A stretch of 64,000 nt of DNA from Saposhnikovia divaricata (Eukaryota; Streptophyta; Magnoliopsida; Apiales; Apiaceae): assembly GCA_036435485.1 (NCBI GenBank), contig CM071601.1:184796939-184860938 (forward strand). The letters are read 5' to 3'. Position 1 is the first letter of the stretch; each line of letters begins with the position of its first letter. Positions 36,358 through 46,751 of this stretch are shown here, piece by piece. Made by a program: the position numbers and the translations under genes. The notes beneath the pieces are model-generated. The model saw only the letters and a program-made list of their open reading frames with translations, was not told where the DNA came from and made no database searches.

Positions 36358-37020
36358 ATGATCTCAGGAGGCCCGACTGCGGCCGGGACAACTAGGAACT
36401 CTCGAAAGGCTTATGCCCGAGAGGTGTTGCACATCGTGGGAGAGGCCCCGAAGCGTGCAAAAACTGAGGTAGCGGTTAGTTTTGATGACTCAGACTTGGA
36501 AGGGGTGAAGTTCCCCCATGACGACCCGTTGGTCATAACTCCTGTGATTGGAAACTCGGAGGTGAAGCGAGTCTTGATAGACAATGGAGCTTCCGTTGAC
36601 ATTCTGTTTCATGATGCGTTTGTGAAGATGGGATACACTGATTCTCAGTTGACCCCCAATAACATGCCTATATACGGATTTAATGGAGTAAAATCCAAAG
36701 TTGAAGGGACTATTCAGCTGCCTGTAACTATCGGGCAAAAGCCCAAGGAGGCCACTCAGATGTTGAACTTCCTGGTAATCAAGGTGACTTCAACGTACAA
36801 CGTTATCCTTGGAAGGACTGGACTTCATGCATTCAAGGCTGTTGCCTCAACCTATCATGTGAAGATCAAGTTCCCTACCAGGAATGGTGTTGGAGAACAT
36901 AAAGGTGATCAGAAGATGGCACGAAGCTGTTATGTAGCCTCGTTAAGGCCTGATGGAGTCGGGGGGCAGGTCCTTCCGATTGAAGACATGGATGTCCACA
37001 GTGGTAAGGAACACAAAGAA
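36358..37020 (+). pseudogene. Retand-type aspartic protease region
   Basis: In the same frame as gag, the sequence continues MISGGPTAAGTTRNSRKAYA and contains the protease active-site motif VLIDNGASVDILF (Asp-Asn-Gly-Ala variant), followed by YNVILGRTGLHAF, the second conserved block. The protease should lead into RT, but the frame runs straight into the linker before the second RNase H, so RT has been deleted at about 37020-37040. In an intact relative it would process Gag-Pol. Confidence 0.88.
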
Positions 37021-37039
37021 AGGTCAGCAGAGGACATCA

Positions 37040-38510
37040 CACAGAAGCCTCGGACAGCCATTGAGGCTAAGGCGTTAACTGACTTTGTGGTTGAGTGTAC
37101 CATTGGCAACCAAGAAGTTGGGGGGCAGGAGGTAGTACCCCGAGCAGGAAGTGAATTGCAGAATAAGAATGAGGAGACCAGAAGGAGTGGTGGGTGCTCT
37201 ATTTTGATGGAGCATCAAAAACAAAATCATGTGGTGCAAACCTAGTCTTGAAAAGGCTCGATTGGGCTTAAGTTATCCTAGTAGGACTTAGCTTCATATT
37301 TATATAGTAGAAGTAGAAATAAGGTTTATTAAAACCATTGCAGAGCATGTTGCTCCGAGTAGGACAGTAGTACTCTATGTAAGGGTTGAACCCATTTCAA
37401 GTTATTAATGCAAGTTTGTTTTCCATTCATTGATTGTGATTTTATTTATGTGCCAAACACCTGATGTGTGAGTCAAAGAAGACCAAGTACCGAAAATAAA
37501 AGAATACACGAATGAAAACAAACAAATGCATACCCCGAAGGGTAGAGTTAGGTTACAGCAGATAAGAGTTTAAGTCCTAAAAGGACCCTGGATAAAGACA
37601 AACGTTGAAGTCCTGATGGAACACCCGCTGAAGAAACATATTGCATAGCCCGAAAGCCAATGGAAGGCTCATCAAATGGGCAATCAAACTAGGAGAATTC
37701 GATGTTAAGTACAAGCCTAGGACGGCCATCAAAGCCCAGGCTCTAGCTGACTTCGTGGTTGAATATACCATTGACAACCAAGAAGTCGGGGGGCAGGAGG
37801 TAATAGACCAGGAAGGTCAGCAAGGTGAGAAACCCCTGGAAGAGAAGAAGGAATATTGGATGCTCTATTTTGATGGGGCATCAAAAACAAAAAGCTCTAT
37901 TTTCATGGGGCATCTAAACAAAAACCAGTGGTGCAGGTTAAGTTCTGCAAAGCCCCGATAGGTTCACACTCGAGTATGCCTTGAAGTTGGACTTCCAAAC
38001 AACCTGCAACGAGGCGGAGTATGAAGCTCTGATAGCCGACATAGACTGACAAGAGCCCTGAGGGTCAAGAACCTGAAAGTCTGTGGAGACTCAAAGTTGG
38101 TAGTCTCACAAGTCAATGGAGAGTTTGAGGTTAGAGAAAAGAATATGGCCAAATACTTGAGGATTGTGAAAGCTGCGATAGCCCAGTTAGATGAGTGCCT
38201 GGTATATCCCAAGGGAGGAGAATACAAAGGTCGATGCCTTATCTCAATTCAAGGGTCGAGACCCATTCTGGGAGCGTCTACTTCCAAGTCCTGAAGACCC
38301 CCACCATCGATTCGAAGTTGGTGGCACCGTTTGATGTGGGAAGCTGTCAGATAGACCCTATCAAAGCTCATCTTAAGACTGGTTGGCTCCTTGATATTTC
38401 GTTGAAAGCACGGAAACTGTCTGTGAGAGTGTTAAGATACGCATTGATTGAAGGTCTCCTATATAAGAGGTCCATTGTCATTACATACTTAAAGTCTTGA
38501 ATTTCAAATC
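37040..38510 (+). pseudogene. Retand RNase H / archaeal-type RNase H remnants, duplicated
   Basis: The linker PRTAIEAKALTDFVVE plus the start of the second RNase H (LYFDGASKTKS) appears at about 37047-37240 and again, as PRTAIKAQALADFVVE and LYFDGASKTKS, at 37715-37895. The later copy continues out of frame into TCNEAEYEALIAD and CGDSKLVVSQVNGEFEVRE, the RNase H core, then VDALSQF and the segment (LSVRVLRYALIEGLLYKRS) that precedes integrase. Integrase itself is absent. About 390 bp between the two copies are non-coding. Non-functional and scrambled. Confidence 0.82.
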
Positions 38511-38588
38511 CCGACACAAAATTTAAGCCTTGATGGCCAACAAGGAAGCCAAATCTCCTAAGCGCTGGATTAAATAAGGCCTCCTTGG

Positions 38589-39448
38589 ATCAAACTAACA
38601 TTATTTTAGAGAACAAGAAGTAAAAACTTTCGGTGGAAAAGTAGAGAATTCTCTCTCTCCTTCCTCTCCTTCTTGTTCATCTATCAGAGTCTCTTCCCCT
38701 CCGGCGGTGGTTTATCCACCGGCCGGAGGCCTTTTCCTGTCTAATTTTTGATTCCTTTCAATAATAATCCTACTTTGGTGAGGATTGCGAGTGTTTTTTT
38801 GGGTTTTTCTCTCCTCTTGTGGGAGCTTGTTCTTCTCTCCTTGTGAGAGCTTGTTTTTCTCTCCTTGTGAGAGCATGTTTGGTTTGTTTGGCTGGGTAGA
38901 TCTGCTAAGAATGACTTTGATGATGCTTTGGGGGATCTGGAATGTCCGCATCAAAGCTGGGAAGCTGACGATTATTGCAAAAGCTCACCACTTACAACCA
39001 AAGATTGTTCATCATCTATTAGGGGTTTTTACTTTCGGCATGTCTATAGCTGTTAATCGGCATGTAGATAGCTGGGGTATTACCCATCCTTGGGAGGTTC
39101 CTATTTTCGGCATGTCTATAGCTGGTATCCGGCATGTAGATAGCTGGAGTGGAATTCCAACTGAGGCTTCTGAACACTGGGGTATCAACGGATCTTATGT
39201 GACGTGGTCAATTGTAACACCACTGCTCTCAGGGATGTTGGCACAGTTTGGATCATTTCGGATGTCTTCGAATTCATTTTTAGATTCAAGAACTTTTAAG
39301 TTCAATTTGTTAAACGATGAGAAAACAATCTATTTGTTTTTCAACCTCGTCGTATCGACAGTCGGGGGTTTGTCCCACTGTTTTATGTTGTATTGGTTTG
39401 AATTATGAATATATCCTCATGCATTTCGTCAAAAAAAAAAAAATAAAA
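38589..39448 (+). mobile_element. LINE-type non-LTR insertion with 16-bp TSD
   Basis: 860 bp ending in a poly(A) tail (39431-39448), bordered by the direct repeats aataaggcctccttgg at 38573-38588 and 39449-39464. TSD length and A-tail mark target-primed reverse transcription. It has a CT-rich 5' part, a 207-codon open frame (38785-39408) with an internal near-repeat (FGMSIA..RHVDSW twice, about 39028-39155), and a 3' block gtcgggggtttgtccc shared with 26725-27022 and 32551-32690. No endonuclease or RT, so either an internally deleted LINE or a non-autonomous partner. Confidence 0.8.
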
Positions 39449-39464
39449 AATAAGGCCTCCTTGG

Positions 39465-40320
39465 CGGGGATACCCACGCCAAGGCTGGAGTAACAAATGA
39501 AGGGGATGTAAACACCCACGCTCAGGAAGCCATATCACCTAGGCGCAGTTAGAAGATTGTCCTCCTTGGCGGGGATACCAACGCCCAGAGCATCTCTACA
39601 AAATCAATTAAATTACCCCCGCCCAGGAAGCCAAATCTCCTAGGCGTGCTTTAAAAAAAAGCCTCCTTGGCGGGGATACCCACGCCAAGGCTGGAGTAAC
39701 AAATGAAGGGTATTAAAGTACCCACTCCAAGAAGACTTAAAATCATAAGACAAGGTATCGCAAAGTGCCTCCTTGGCGGGGGCACCCACGCCAAGGTTGT
39801 ACGAATTGAGGGTAAAAAAAAAAAATACCCACGGTCAGGAAGCCATATCTCCTAAACGTGGTTGGCAAAAACATCTCCTAGGCGGGGATACCCACGCCTA
39901 GAGTGGTTGTACAAATGAAGGCATGAAATACCCACGCCCAGGAGACCAACTTCCTTGGCATGCCTAAGGAGAAGGTCTCCTTGGCGGGGGTACCCACGCC
40001 CAGAATAAATTTTGAAAATTGAAGGCATGAAATACCCACGCCCAGGAGACCAACTTCCTTGGCGTGCCTAAGGAGAAGGTCTCCTTGGCGGGGGTACCCA
40101 CGCCCAGAATAAATTTTGAAAATTGAAGGCATGAAATACCCACGCCCAGGAGACCAACTTCTTTGGCGTGCCTAAGGAGAAGGTCTCCTTGGCGGGGGTA
40201 CCCACGCCCAGAATAAATTTTGAAAATTGAAGGCTTGAAATACCCACGCCCAGGAGACCAACTTCCTTGGCGTGCCTAAGGAGAAGGTCTCCATGGCGGG
40301 GGTACCCACGCCCAGGGCTC
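39465..40320 (+). repeat. 104-bp tandem repeat array (GGCGGGG...CCCACGCC)
   Basis: From about 39857 to 40320 a unit of exactly 104 bp repeats (tgcctaaggag recurs at 39961, 40065, 40169 and 40273). 39465-39860 has older, diverged units. Each unit contains two arms, ggtctccttggcgggggta and tacccacgcccaggagacc, complementary at 17 of 19 positions, so each can form a stem-loop. The array lies in the 3' untranslated part of the gypsy element, where Tat/Retand elements are known to carry tandem repeats. Confidence 0.9.
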
Positions 40321-40739
40321 CTCTTCAAACGACATGCCATTTTCAGAAATTAAAAAAGGAATAAAATCCTTAAAAATTTTGAAAATAGGCTAGAAATGAT
40401 GATAAAAATAGGTAAAAATACCTATTAAATCAAGAAAAAATAAGGAAATAATTTATAAAATTATTTCTGAGGCATGAGGCCCAATATTTTATTTTTGGTA
40501 AAAATTATCGAAAATAAAATGTATAAAAACTGAAGGTTAAAAAAAAAAAAAAAGAAGAAGAAGAAAAAAAGGGAAAAATAATACACCCACGCCACCCAGG
40601 CCAACACTCCTGGGCGTGGAGTGGGAGGTTGGCTGGATGGCGGTGGTACCCCCGCCTAGCCTCTATCATGAGTTTGAATGCCCAAAGTGCAATTAGGTAC
40701 CTGAAGTTTTGGCCATTTGCAAAATGGTCCCTGATGCTA
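40321..40739 (+). other. gypsy 3' untranslated region between arrays
   Basis: Non-coding AT-rich DNA with a (GAA)n-like purine stretch near 40545-40575 and one further diverged cacccacgccacccagg unit at about 40586-40660. No gene. Confidence 0.6.
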
Positions 40740-41650
40740 AAAAAGAAAATCCTAAATTATTAGAAATAATTTAGAAAAATACCTGTTGTTACATAAAAAT
40801 TCCTAAATTATTAGGAAAAATTACGAAAAATACCTGTTGGTACATAAAAATTCCTAAATTATTAGAAAACATTAAGGAAAATACCCGTGGGTACATTAAA
40901 AATTCCTAAATTATTAGGAATAATTTAGAAAAATACCTGTTGGTACATAAAAATTCCTAAATTATTAGGAATAATTAAGGAAAATACCTGTTGGTACATA
41001 AAAATTCATAAATTATTAGGAATAATTAAGGAAAATACCTGTTGGTACATAAAAATTCCTAAATTATTAGGAAAAATTAAGGAAAATACCTGTTGGTACA
41101 TAAAAATTCCTAAATTATTAGAAAAAATTTAGAAAAATACCTGTGGGTACAATAAAAATTCCTAAATTATTAGGAATAATTTAGAAAAATACCTGTTGGT
41201 ACATAAAAATTCCTAAATTATTAGGAATAATTAAGGAAAATACCTGTTGGTACATAAAAATTCCTAAATTATTAGGAAAAATTAAGGAAAATACCTGTTG
41301 GTATATAAAAATTCCTAAATTATTAAAAAAAAATTAGAAAAATACCTGTGGGTACATTAAAAATTCTTAAATTATTAGGAATAATTTAGAAAAATACCTG
41401 TTGGTACATAAAAATTCCTAAATTATTAGGAATAATTAAGGAAAATACCTGTTGGTACATAAAAATTCCTAAATTATTAGGAAAAATTAAGGAAAATACC
41501 TGTTGGTACATAAAAATTCCTAAATTATTAGGAAAAATTAAGGAAAATACCTGTTGGTACATAAAAATTCCTAAATTATTAGGAAAAATTACGAAAAATA
41601 CCTGTGAGTACATAAAAATTCCTAAAATATTAGGAAAAGTACAGAAAAAT
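40740..41650 (+). repeat. 51-bp tandem repeat array
   Basis: About 17 copies of a 51-bp unit (acctgttggtacat then aaaaattcctaaattattagg and aataattaaggaaaat). Spacing of the acctgt motif is 51 bp in all intervals checked except one of 52. Each unit has a palindromic core cctaaattattagg. Because 51 is a multiple of three, the minus strand shows a 17-residue periodic open frame (MYQQVFSLIFPNNLGIF) at 41386-41754; there is no other sign that it is translated. Confidence 0.92.
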
Positions 41651-41964
41651 ACGAGGAAAATTATAGAAATATTTTCTTGACAAATTGAGCAATAATTTAT
41701 GCTAATAATGCATAAAAGCTCTATGAAAGTGCCGAAATTGCTAAAAGCAAGCACAAATTAAAGCCTCGAATAAGGCAAATCGTCGTAAATGTGTAGGTCG
41801 CTCCACACTTTACAATCAAGACGATACTCGTGAAACACTAGTGTAAACCAAAATTCCCATATAAGGGTAGGAAAATTAAGAAGTCCCAGGTAAGGGATAA
41901 AAATGACCCCGAGTCTCGATTAAGGCAAATATAACTTCTACGAAAACCTGATCAGTTTTTCTAG

Positions 41965-41979
41965 AAGTTGGGGGGCAAA
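41965..41979 (+). other. polypurine tract of Retand-like element
   Basis: agttggggggcaaa directly precedes the 3' LTR start TGATATGGGC. Confidence 0.8.
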
Positions 41980-42493
41980 TGATATGGGCTAAAAATAAGC
42001 CCTAAAGACACATTTAATGTTGCATTAATTAGACCCGGTATGGTCCAAACGTGGGGCCCACCAACAGGGTCCAAAACCCTATTTTAAATATTAATTTCGT
42101 AATTAATATTAGATGTGAAAAACAGCTCAGCAATAAGAGTTGGATAAGGATATTATCTCCATCAGACTTAGCCACCAAGGCATCCAATTCGATATGGAAA
42201 CTGATTCCTATAAGGAATAGATCTAGAACCTTCCTCAAAGACTTGTCCACCAAATCTCCAAATCCTACCATAATTCTAAGGCTTCTCAGCCTAAATAAAG
42301 GGCCTGACTCCTCATTCTCAGAACTACGTTTTCTTGGCTTGATTCTCTAATACAGAGATACGTAGGCATTCTGTGAGGACCGTTTAGTCTCGAACGCAGA
42401 AGCAGCCATTAAAGCACGAAGCTCACGAACCCTAAGCATTAAATACACAAACCCTAGCCGTAATAATCGTAACCTAGTTTTTATTCCACAACA
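41980..42493 (+). repeat. 3' LTR of Retand-like element
   Basis: 514 bp, ends CCACAACA, then the TSD CTCCC. It differs from the 5' LTR by five transitions. Confidence 0.95.
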
Positions 42494-42498
42494 CTCCC

Positions 42499-42690
42499 AA
42501 AAATTCCCGTCAATAACATATTATAGTTAAAAATTAAAACATTATCGTTTAAAATACTATCAAAAATGTATTATGATATTTTATTAATGTAAATAATTTT
42601 TTTTCCTACTAATTATATATATATATATAATATAAAAATTATTAAAAAAAACATCCGTGCATCACACGAGTTATTAATTATATAGTTAAA
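42499..42690 (+). mobile_element. Helitron-like element, 3' part (after gypsy insertion)
   Basis: Continuation of the sequence broken at 33986 (cccgtcaata.catatta occurs on both sides in related form). It ends with a stem CGTG-catca-CACG at about 42656-42668, a likely Helitron 3' hairpin, but the terminal CTRR is not preserved (attaat). Confidence 0.45.
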
Positions 42691-42739
42691 AATTACATAA
42701 AATCTGGAAAACACTTATAATATAAAAATTATGTATAAA

Positions 42740-43757
42740 AACTTGCATAAAAGGTGAATTTTAAAAAGAAAATTATAATCTAAAAGGGATATAATGAAAA
42801 AAAGGTTGTATTAGAATTAAATTTTAAAAAGAAAATTATAATCTAAAAAATATATAATTAAAAAGGTTGTAGTAGAATTGAATTTTATTTATTTATTTGT
42901 TAGTATTAAAAAAATTCATATTTACTATTTGGGCTTTATCTTGAGATCTGGAAATCAGATTTAGATGATTTTACAATCCACGTGAACCTCATTAAATTAT
43001 CTTTAATTTAGTGATGATTTAATAATTATTATTCAAATGGAAATACCTAAAATCTCATGAGAAAATATAATTACGAATTTTTACATTAATCTTATTCAAT
43101 GTAGAAGTCCTACATTGATAATGCTATTCAATGTAGAAAAAATAATTATATATGATTTAAATCATTGATATATACATTTTTGTATTTCAATATCAACACA
43201 CTTTTTAGTTTATAACATATTAAAATATAAAATATTTTTTTATGCTAGATCCAATGGTTTTCATATATTTATTTTAAGATCTTTGTCGCACGGAGGACAA
43301 GATTACCGATTATTAAAATTTTGGACAAAATCTCTCTTACACTTCTATTAAAATTGTATTTGGTTGTTAGTAGAACTATATTCAAACAATTACAATGGTA
43401 TTTTGATAATAAAAACGAATTATAAGTAGAATTCATAAATCAAATAGAATTTTCAACGTAAAAAATCGTTAGTTTCTTCTCTTCTTAATTTGTTTCTGCG
43501 TAGATTTAATTAGAAAAAAATTATTAAACCATCTTTAAATTAAAGATAATTTTGTTAATTTCACATGTACTGTAATCGTTCAAATCAAATTTTAAGAATT
43601 CAAGATATGGTACAAATATAAAATCGAACGTGTAAAATCTTATATATATATCAATTTTTTAAGAACAATTTGATATGTAAATAAATAACATATAAAATTT
43701 TAAAAAATTTATATAATTTTATATATTAAAAAAGGATGTATAAGCATATTATAAACA
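42740..43757 (+). mobile_element. Helitron family 1, copy C
   Basis: It shares long colinear blocks with 25202-26303 and 31645-32952 (gaatttttacattaat.., tagttgttagtagaacta, gaattcataaa..aatagaattttcaa). The terminal bases (..ggatgtataagcata) no longer show CTRR and no hairpin remains, so both ends are approximate. Confidence 0.6.
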
Positions 43758-43759
43758 AA

Positions 43760-44400
43760 GCAAAAGGAGGGACTTAACATTTGGCACGAGAAAATCAAAA
43801 GCTACAATACATTGCTAGTGCAAACGGGTACACCAAAACAAGAAAACGATAAAGTTCATACGAGAACACACGCGCCAAGTCCAAGAGCGAAGAATATCAA
43901 AGACAAAATAAAAAGTACTACAACGCCTTTAGGGCATTCCCCAGGCTACCAAAACAAAACAAATATTAAGCATCGCCAGCTCCCGGATGGTTGAAAAACC
44001 GGCTTCATCGTGAGCAACTTTCCTCTGCAACTCATCCAAATACTTCTCGAAGACATGATCTCCAACTTCCAAGCCACAATCTGTCACACGAGCCCAACAA
44101 ACGCCCAACAAACGCGATACCCGTCCTCAAACGACTTGATCGACTCTTCTTGACTTTGCAACAACTCAACTTTGACATGATCAAGCTCCAGCATAACTCT
44201 TTATCTTTCTCCGAAGATAAAACCTTAATTGTCTCCTCAAGATCAACTTTCATTCTCTCAACGGACAGTTTCATCTGTTCAAAGGTGCTTCTAGAAGAAT
44301 ATCAACTACCCAAAAAAATGTGTCGTCGTCCAAATTGCAAGTAGTGGTAACACATTATTTAGGAAACCGAATTCTCTAGGTCAATTTGTAAATATATTGC
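43760..44400 (-). pseudogene. unrecognised coding-like fragment
   Basis: The minus strand has short overlapping open pieces: KLSVERMKVDLEETIKVLSS (44032-44274) and, in another frame, DHVFEKYLDELQRKVAHDEA (43929-44111). They read like a heptad-rich coiled coil broken by frameshifts. I do not recognise the family; the C-terminal coiled coil of a decayed transposon protein is possible. No promoter or splice structure could be supported. Confidence 0.3.
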
Positions 44401-44403
44401 CTG

Positions 44404-45413
44404 TGGAGATATTCGAAGTTGGCCATTGTATGTTGTTTCTAGAGCCAGGACAAACTCTGGTATCTATGTCAAGCTAGTTGTCATGCTTGGGAAATGTAAG
44501 CAACCTGAGAAAGCCCATTCGTTATTCCAGGCCATGGTTGATGAAGGTTGTGCCGGCCTGAACGTTGAATCCTACAATACTCTTTTGTCTTCTTACAGCC
44601 GAAGTGGCCATTTGAACAAAGCATTTTACCTCCTCAAACTACAACTACTAGTTCGTTTTACTATTAGCAATTCCTACATTGTGCTTGTCTTGTTGCCTTG
44701 TACAGATAAATGTTAATGTTATTAATTTGTTTTAAATTTATCTTTCTGTATCATAAAACCATTTGAGAGAGCAAGTACCTTACTGCTTCCATTTATTTCA
44801 AGGTTCACTCAAATGGAATTAACTCGTGTTGAGATGCTCCATGAGCAGGAGTTCAGCCTGCAGATGTATGGACCACAAACTCCACACTGAGAGCATTTGG
44901 AAACAGTGGGCAGATTGAGATGATGGAGAAGTGTTATGAGAAGTTCCAGTGTGCTGGGATTCAACCCAACATCAAGACCTTCAACATACTCTTCGATTCC
45001 TATGGAAAACTTGTAATTATGAGGAAATGAGTGCTGTAATGGAATACATGGAGAAGCATCACTTCTCATGGTCACTTGTCACGTACAATGTAGTGATAGA
45101 TGCATTTGGAAGGGCTAGTGATCTTAAACAGATGGATTTTATATTTAGGTTGATGCAGTCAGAGAGGATACATGTTGGTGCAGTCGTTGAGCCACTGGCC
45201 TCCTTTGAAGGAGGTCATGGGTTCGAACACCACTTTGAGTGGTATTATAACTGAGTAAGTTTCGTTTTTAGTCAGAGAGGATACAACCAAACTGTGTCAC
45301 ACTTTGTTCACTTGTAAGAGCTTACGGTAAGGCGGGAAAAGCTGAAAAAATCACCAGTTTTCTGCAATTTACAGAAAATTCTGATGTGACACTTGATACT
45401 GTGTTTTTATAAG
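44404..45413 (+). pseudogene. pentatricopeptide-repeat (PPR) gene fragment, broken
   Basis: Plus-strand pieces carry P-type PPR motifs: GIYVKLVVMLGKCKQPEKAH and ESYNTLLSSYSRSGHLNKAF (44455-44640), then NSTLRAFGNSGQIEMMEKCY and PNIKTFNILFDSYGK (44880-45010), then EEMSAVMEYMEKHH and VTYNVVIDAFGRASDLKQMD (45020-45150), then TLCSLVRAYGKAGKAEK (45295-45345). The series resembles the EMB2750/At3g06430-type plant PPR protein (family recognised from memory), an organellar RNA-binding protein. A frameshift at about 45010, missing sequence at 44640-44830 and a SINE at 45173-45269 show it is dead. It lacks the N-terminal and last repeats. Confidence 0.8.
45173..45269 (+). mobile_element. 97-bp tRNA-derived SINE
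   Basis: The insert is flanked by identical 16-bp repeats agtcagagaggataca (45157-45172 and 45270-45285) and splits the PPR sequence precisely. It has an A-box-like tggtgcagtcgttg at its start, a B-box ggttcgaacac at about 45221-45231, and ends in a short T stretch (ttcgttttt). It is shorter than typical plant SINEs (100-350 bp), almost only a tRNA-like head. Confidence 0.85.
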
Positions 45414-46408
45414 TTTTTATATATAAACACATGGATAATCAAGTCCACATGCATGAATTTGGTTTCCAGGACTCCCCCAAGTCTCCTGTAACTTTCAAGA
45501 GCTTGTAAAGGAACGACGTCGTGCAATGATGAATTGAAATAGGATTTCTCATGTGTTACTAAATGCGGTTCACGTTTACTCAATGCACACTAATATATAT
45601 ATTACGTTTATATCCTTCAGAGCTTTAAACATATAAAACCTTAATAAATCTAAATCAACCGCCCTTCACCCACAACACAACACTCACCTTTGTTATTTTT
45701 CCTGTGTGAACGCCAGATCAAATCTTCAGGCTCTGTTTGTCAAGTACATTGTATTGAATATGAAAAATCTAATTATAATTAATTAGATTAATCTAGAAAA
45801 TATATATTAATGTATTAAGAAAATATAAATATATTATTAAATACATTGTATTATGTAGATAGGATATAAATGATTAAAAATAAATTAAATGTATATGAGT
45901 AGGTGAAGTTATTAAACGTGAATATATTAATTGTTTATACAAAAAACCATGACTGCACCTAGAATTCACACAAAATGGCAGAAAGGACAATAGTATAGTT
46001 TATCCAAACTGCATTGAGTAATCTTGAACTGCATTTAGCAGTCATGGATTTCTCTTAGTAAATCCTTTATTTTGTTCGTCTTTTATGCCATAAAATAAAT
46101 TTTTAAGGAAATTCATTTCCAAAACTCTTATTAGCAATTAATATTTAAAATGAATTTTTAAGGAAATTCATTTCCAAAACTCTTATTAACAATTAATATT
46201 TTGAGCCCGGATCCTCTGTTCCCTTCTTCATGCCCCCTTCTGTTATAAAAATTCTAAAGTTAATACTTTTTTTTGGGAAAACAAGGGGTATAATATTACT
46301 AGTATATTAATAACCGATTTATTATTTATGTAAATTTACATACATAATAAATAATAATTTTATAATTTGAAGAGTACCAAATTCCAACAGTTTTGTTTAA
46401 CGAAGGTA
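45414..46408. other. intergenic, AT-rich; one tandem duplication
   Basis: No gene seen. At about 46092-46203 a segment beginning aatttttaaggaaattcatt is present twice in tandem with almost no divergence. Confidence 0.5.
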
Positions 46409-46413
46409 GTACC

Positions 46414-46627
46414 TAGGGCTGTCAATGGATCGGATATCCGGTCCGATCCGATCCGATCCAAAGGTTAATGGAACGGATATGGATCATATAAAAAAAAATC
46501 CGATCCGAAAAAAATCCGATCCGGAAAAAATCCGAAAGCTAATGGAGCGGATATGGATTTGATACGATCCGATCCGATTATATATATATTTTATTTTGTA
46601 TATATTTATATATTTATATATATAATT

Positions 46628-46665
<38 letters not shown>

Positions 46666-46711
46666 ATTTAAGGTTCAAAATATTTAAAGATAATGTCCTA
46701 CTACTAACATG

Positions 46712-46751
<40 letters not shown>

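Larger units (their letters stand above)
33987..42493 (+). mobile_element. Retand/Tat-lineage Ty3/gypsy element, complete ends, non-autonomous
   Basis: An 8507-bp insertion with two 514-bp LTRs (33987-34500, 41980-42493) and a 5-bp TSD CTCCC (33982-33986 and 42494-42498). In order: LTR, PBS, gag and protease in one frame, a scrambled RNase H region, an 860-bp LINE-type insertion, two tandem-repeat arrays, polypurine tract, LTR. RT and integrase are absent. The two LTRs differ at only five positions, all transitions (about 1%), so insertion is recent, yet gag already has three nonsense codons. It therefore probably moved with proteins supplied by a relative. Confidence 0.93.

Noticed and set aside
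35118..36738. Antisense frames across the Retand gag-protease region
   Set aside because: They are shadows of the sense frame, which has clear gag and protease motifs.
39878..40340. Open frames of 80-90 codons on the minus strand across the 104-bp array
   Set aside because: They result from the repeat itself; 104 is not a multiple of three, so no peptide repeat unit is kept in a single frame.
39465..41650. CRISPR-like array
   Set aside because: The units are contiguous tandem repeats with no unique spacers, lie inside a plant retrotransposon and have no cas genes nearby.
41386..41754. A real secreted or structural protein built of 17-residue repeats
   Set aside because: No start context, signal peptide or partner sequence; it is best explained by the 51-bp DNA period being divisible by three.
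43812..44344. Plus-strand frames of 60 and 117 codons
   Set aside because: The opposite strand has the more protein-like, heptad-rich composition; neither plus-strand frame shows a family motif.
45178..45235. A true tRNA gene
   Set aside because: A and B box-like motifs are present, but no cloverleaf with a clear acceptor stem could be drawn, and the segment is flanked by a 16-bp TSD, so it is a SINE.
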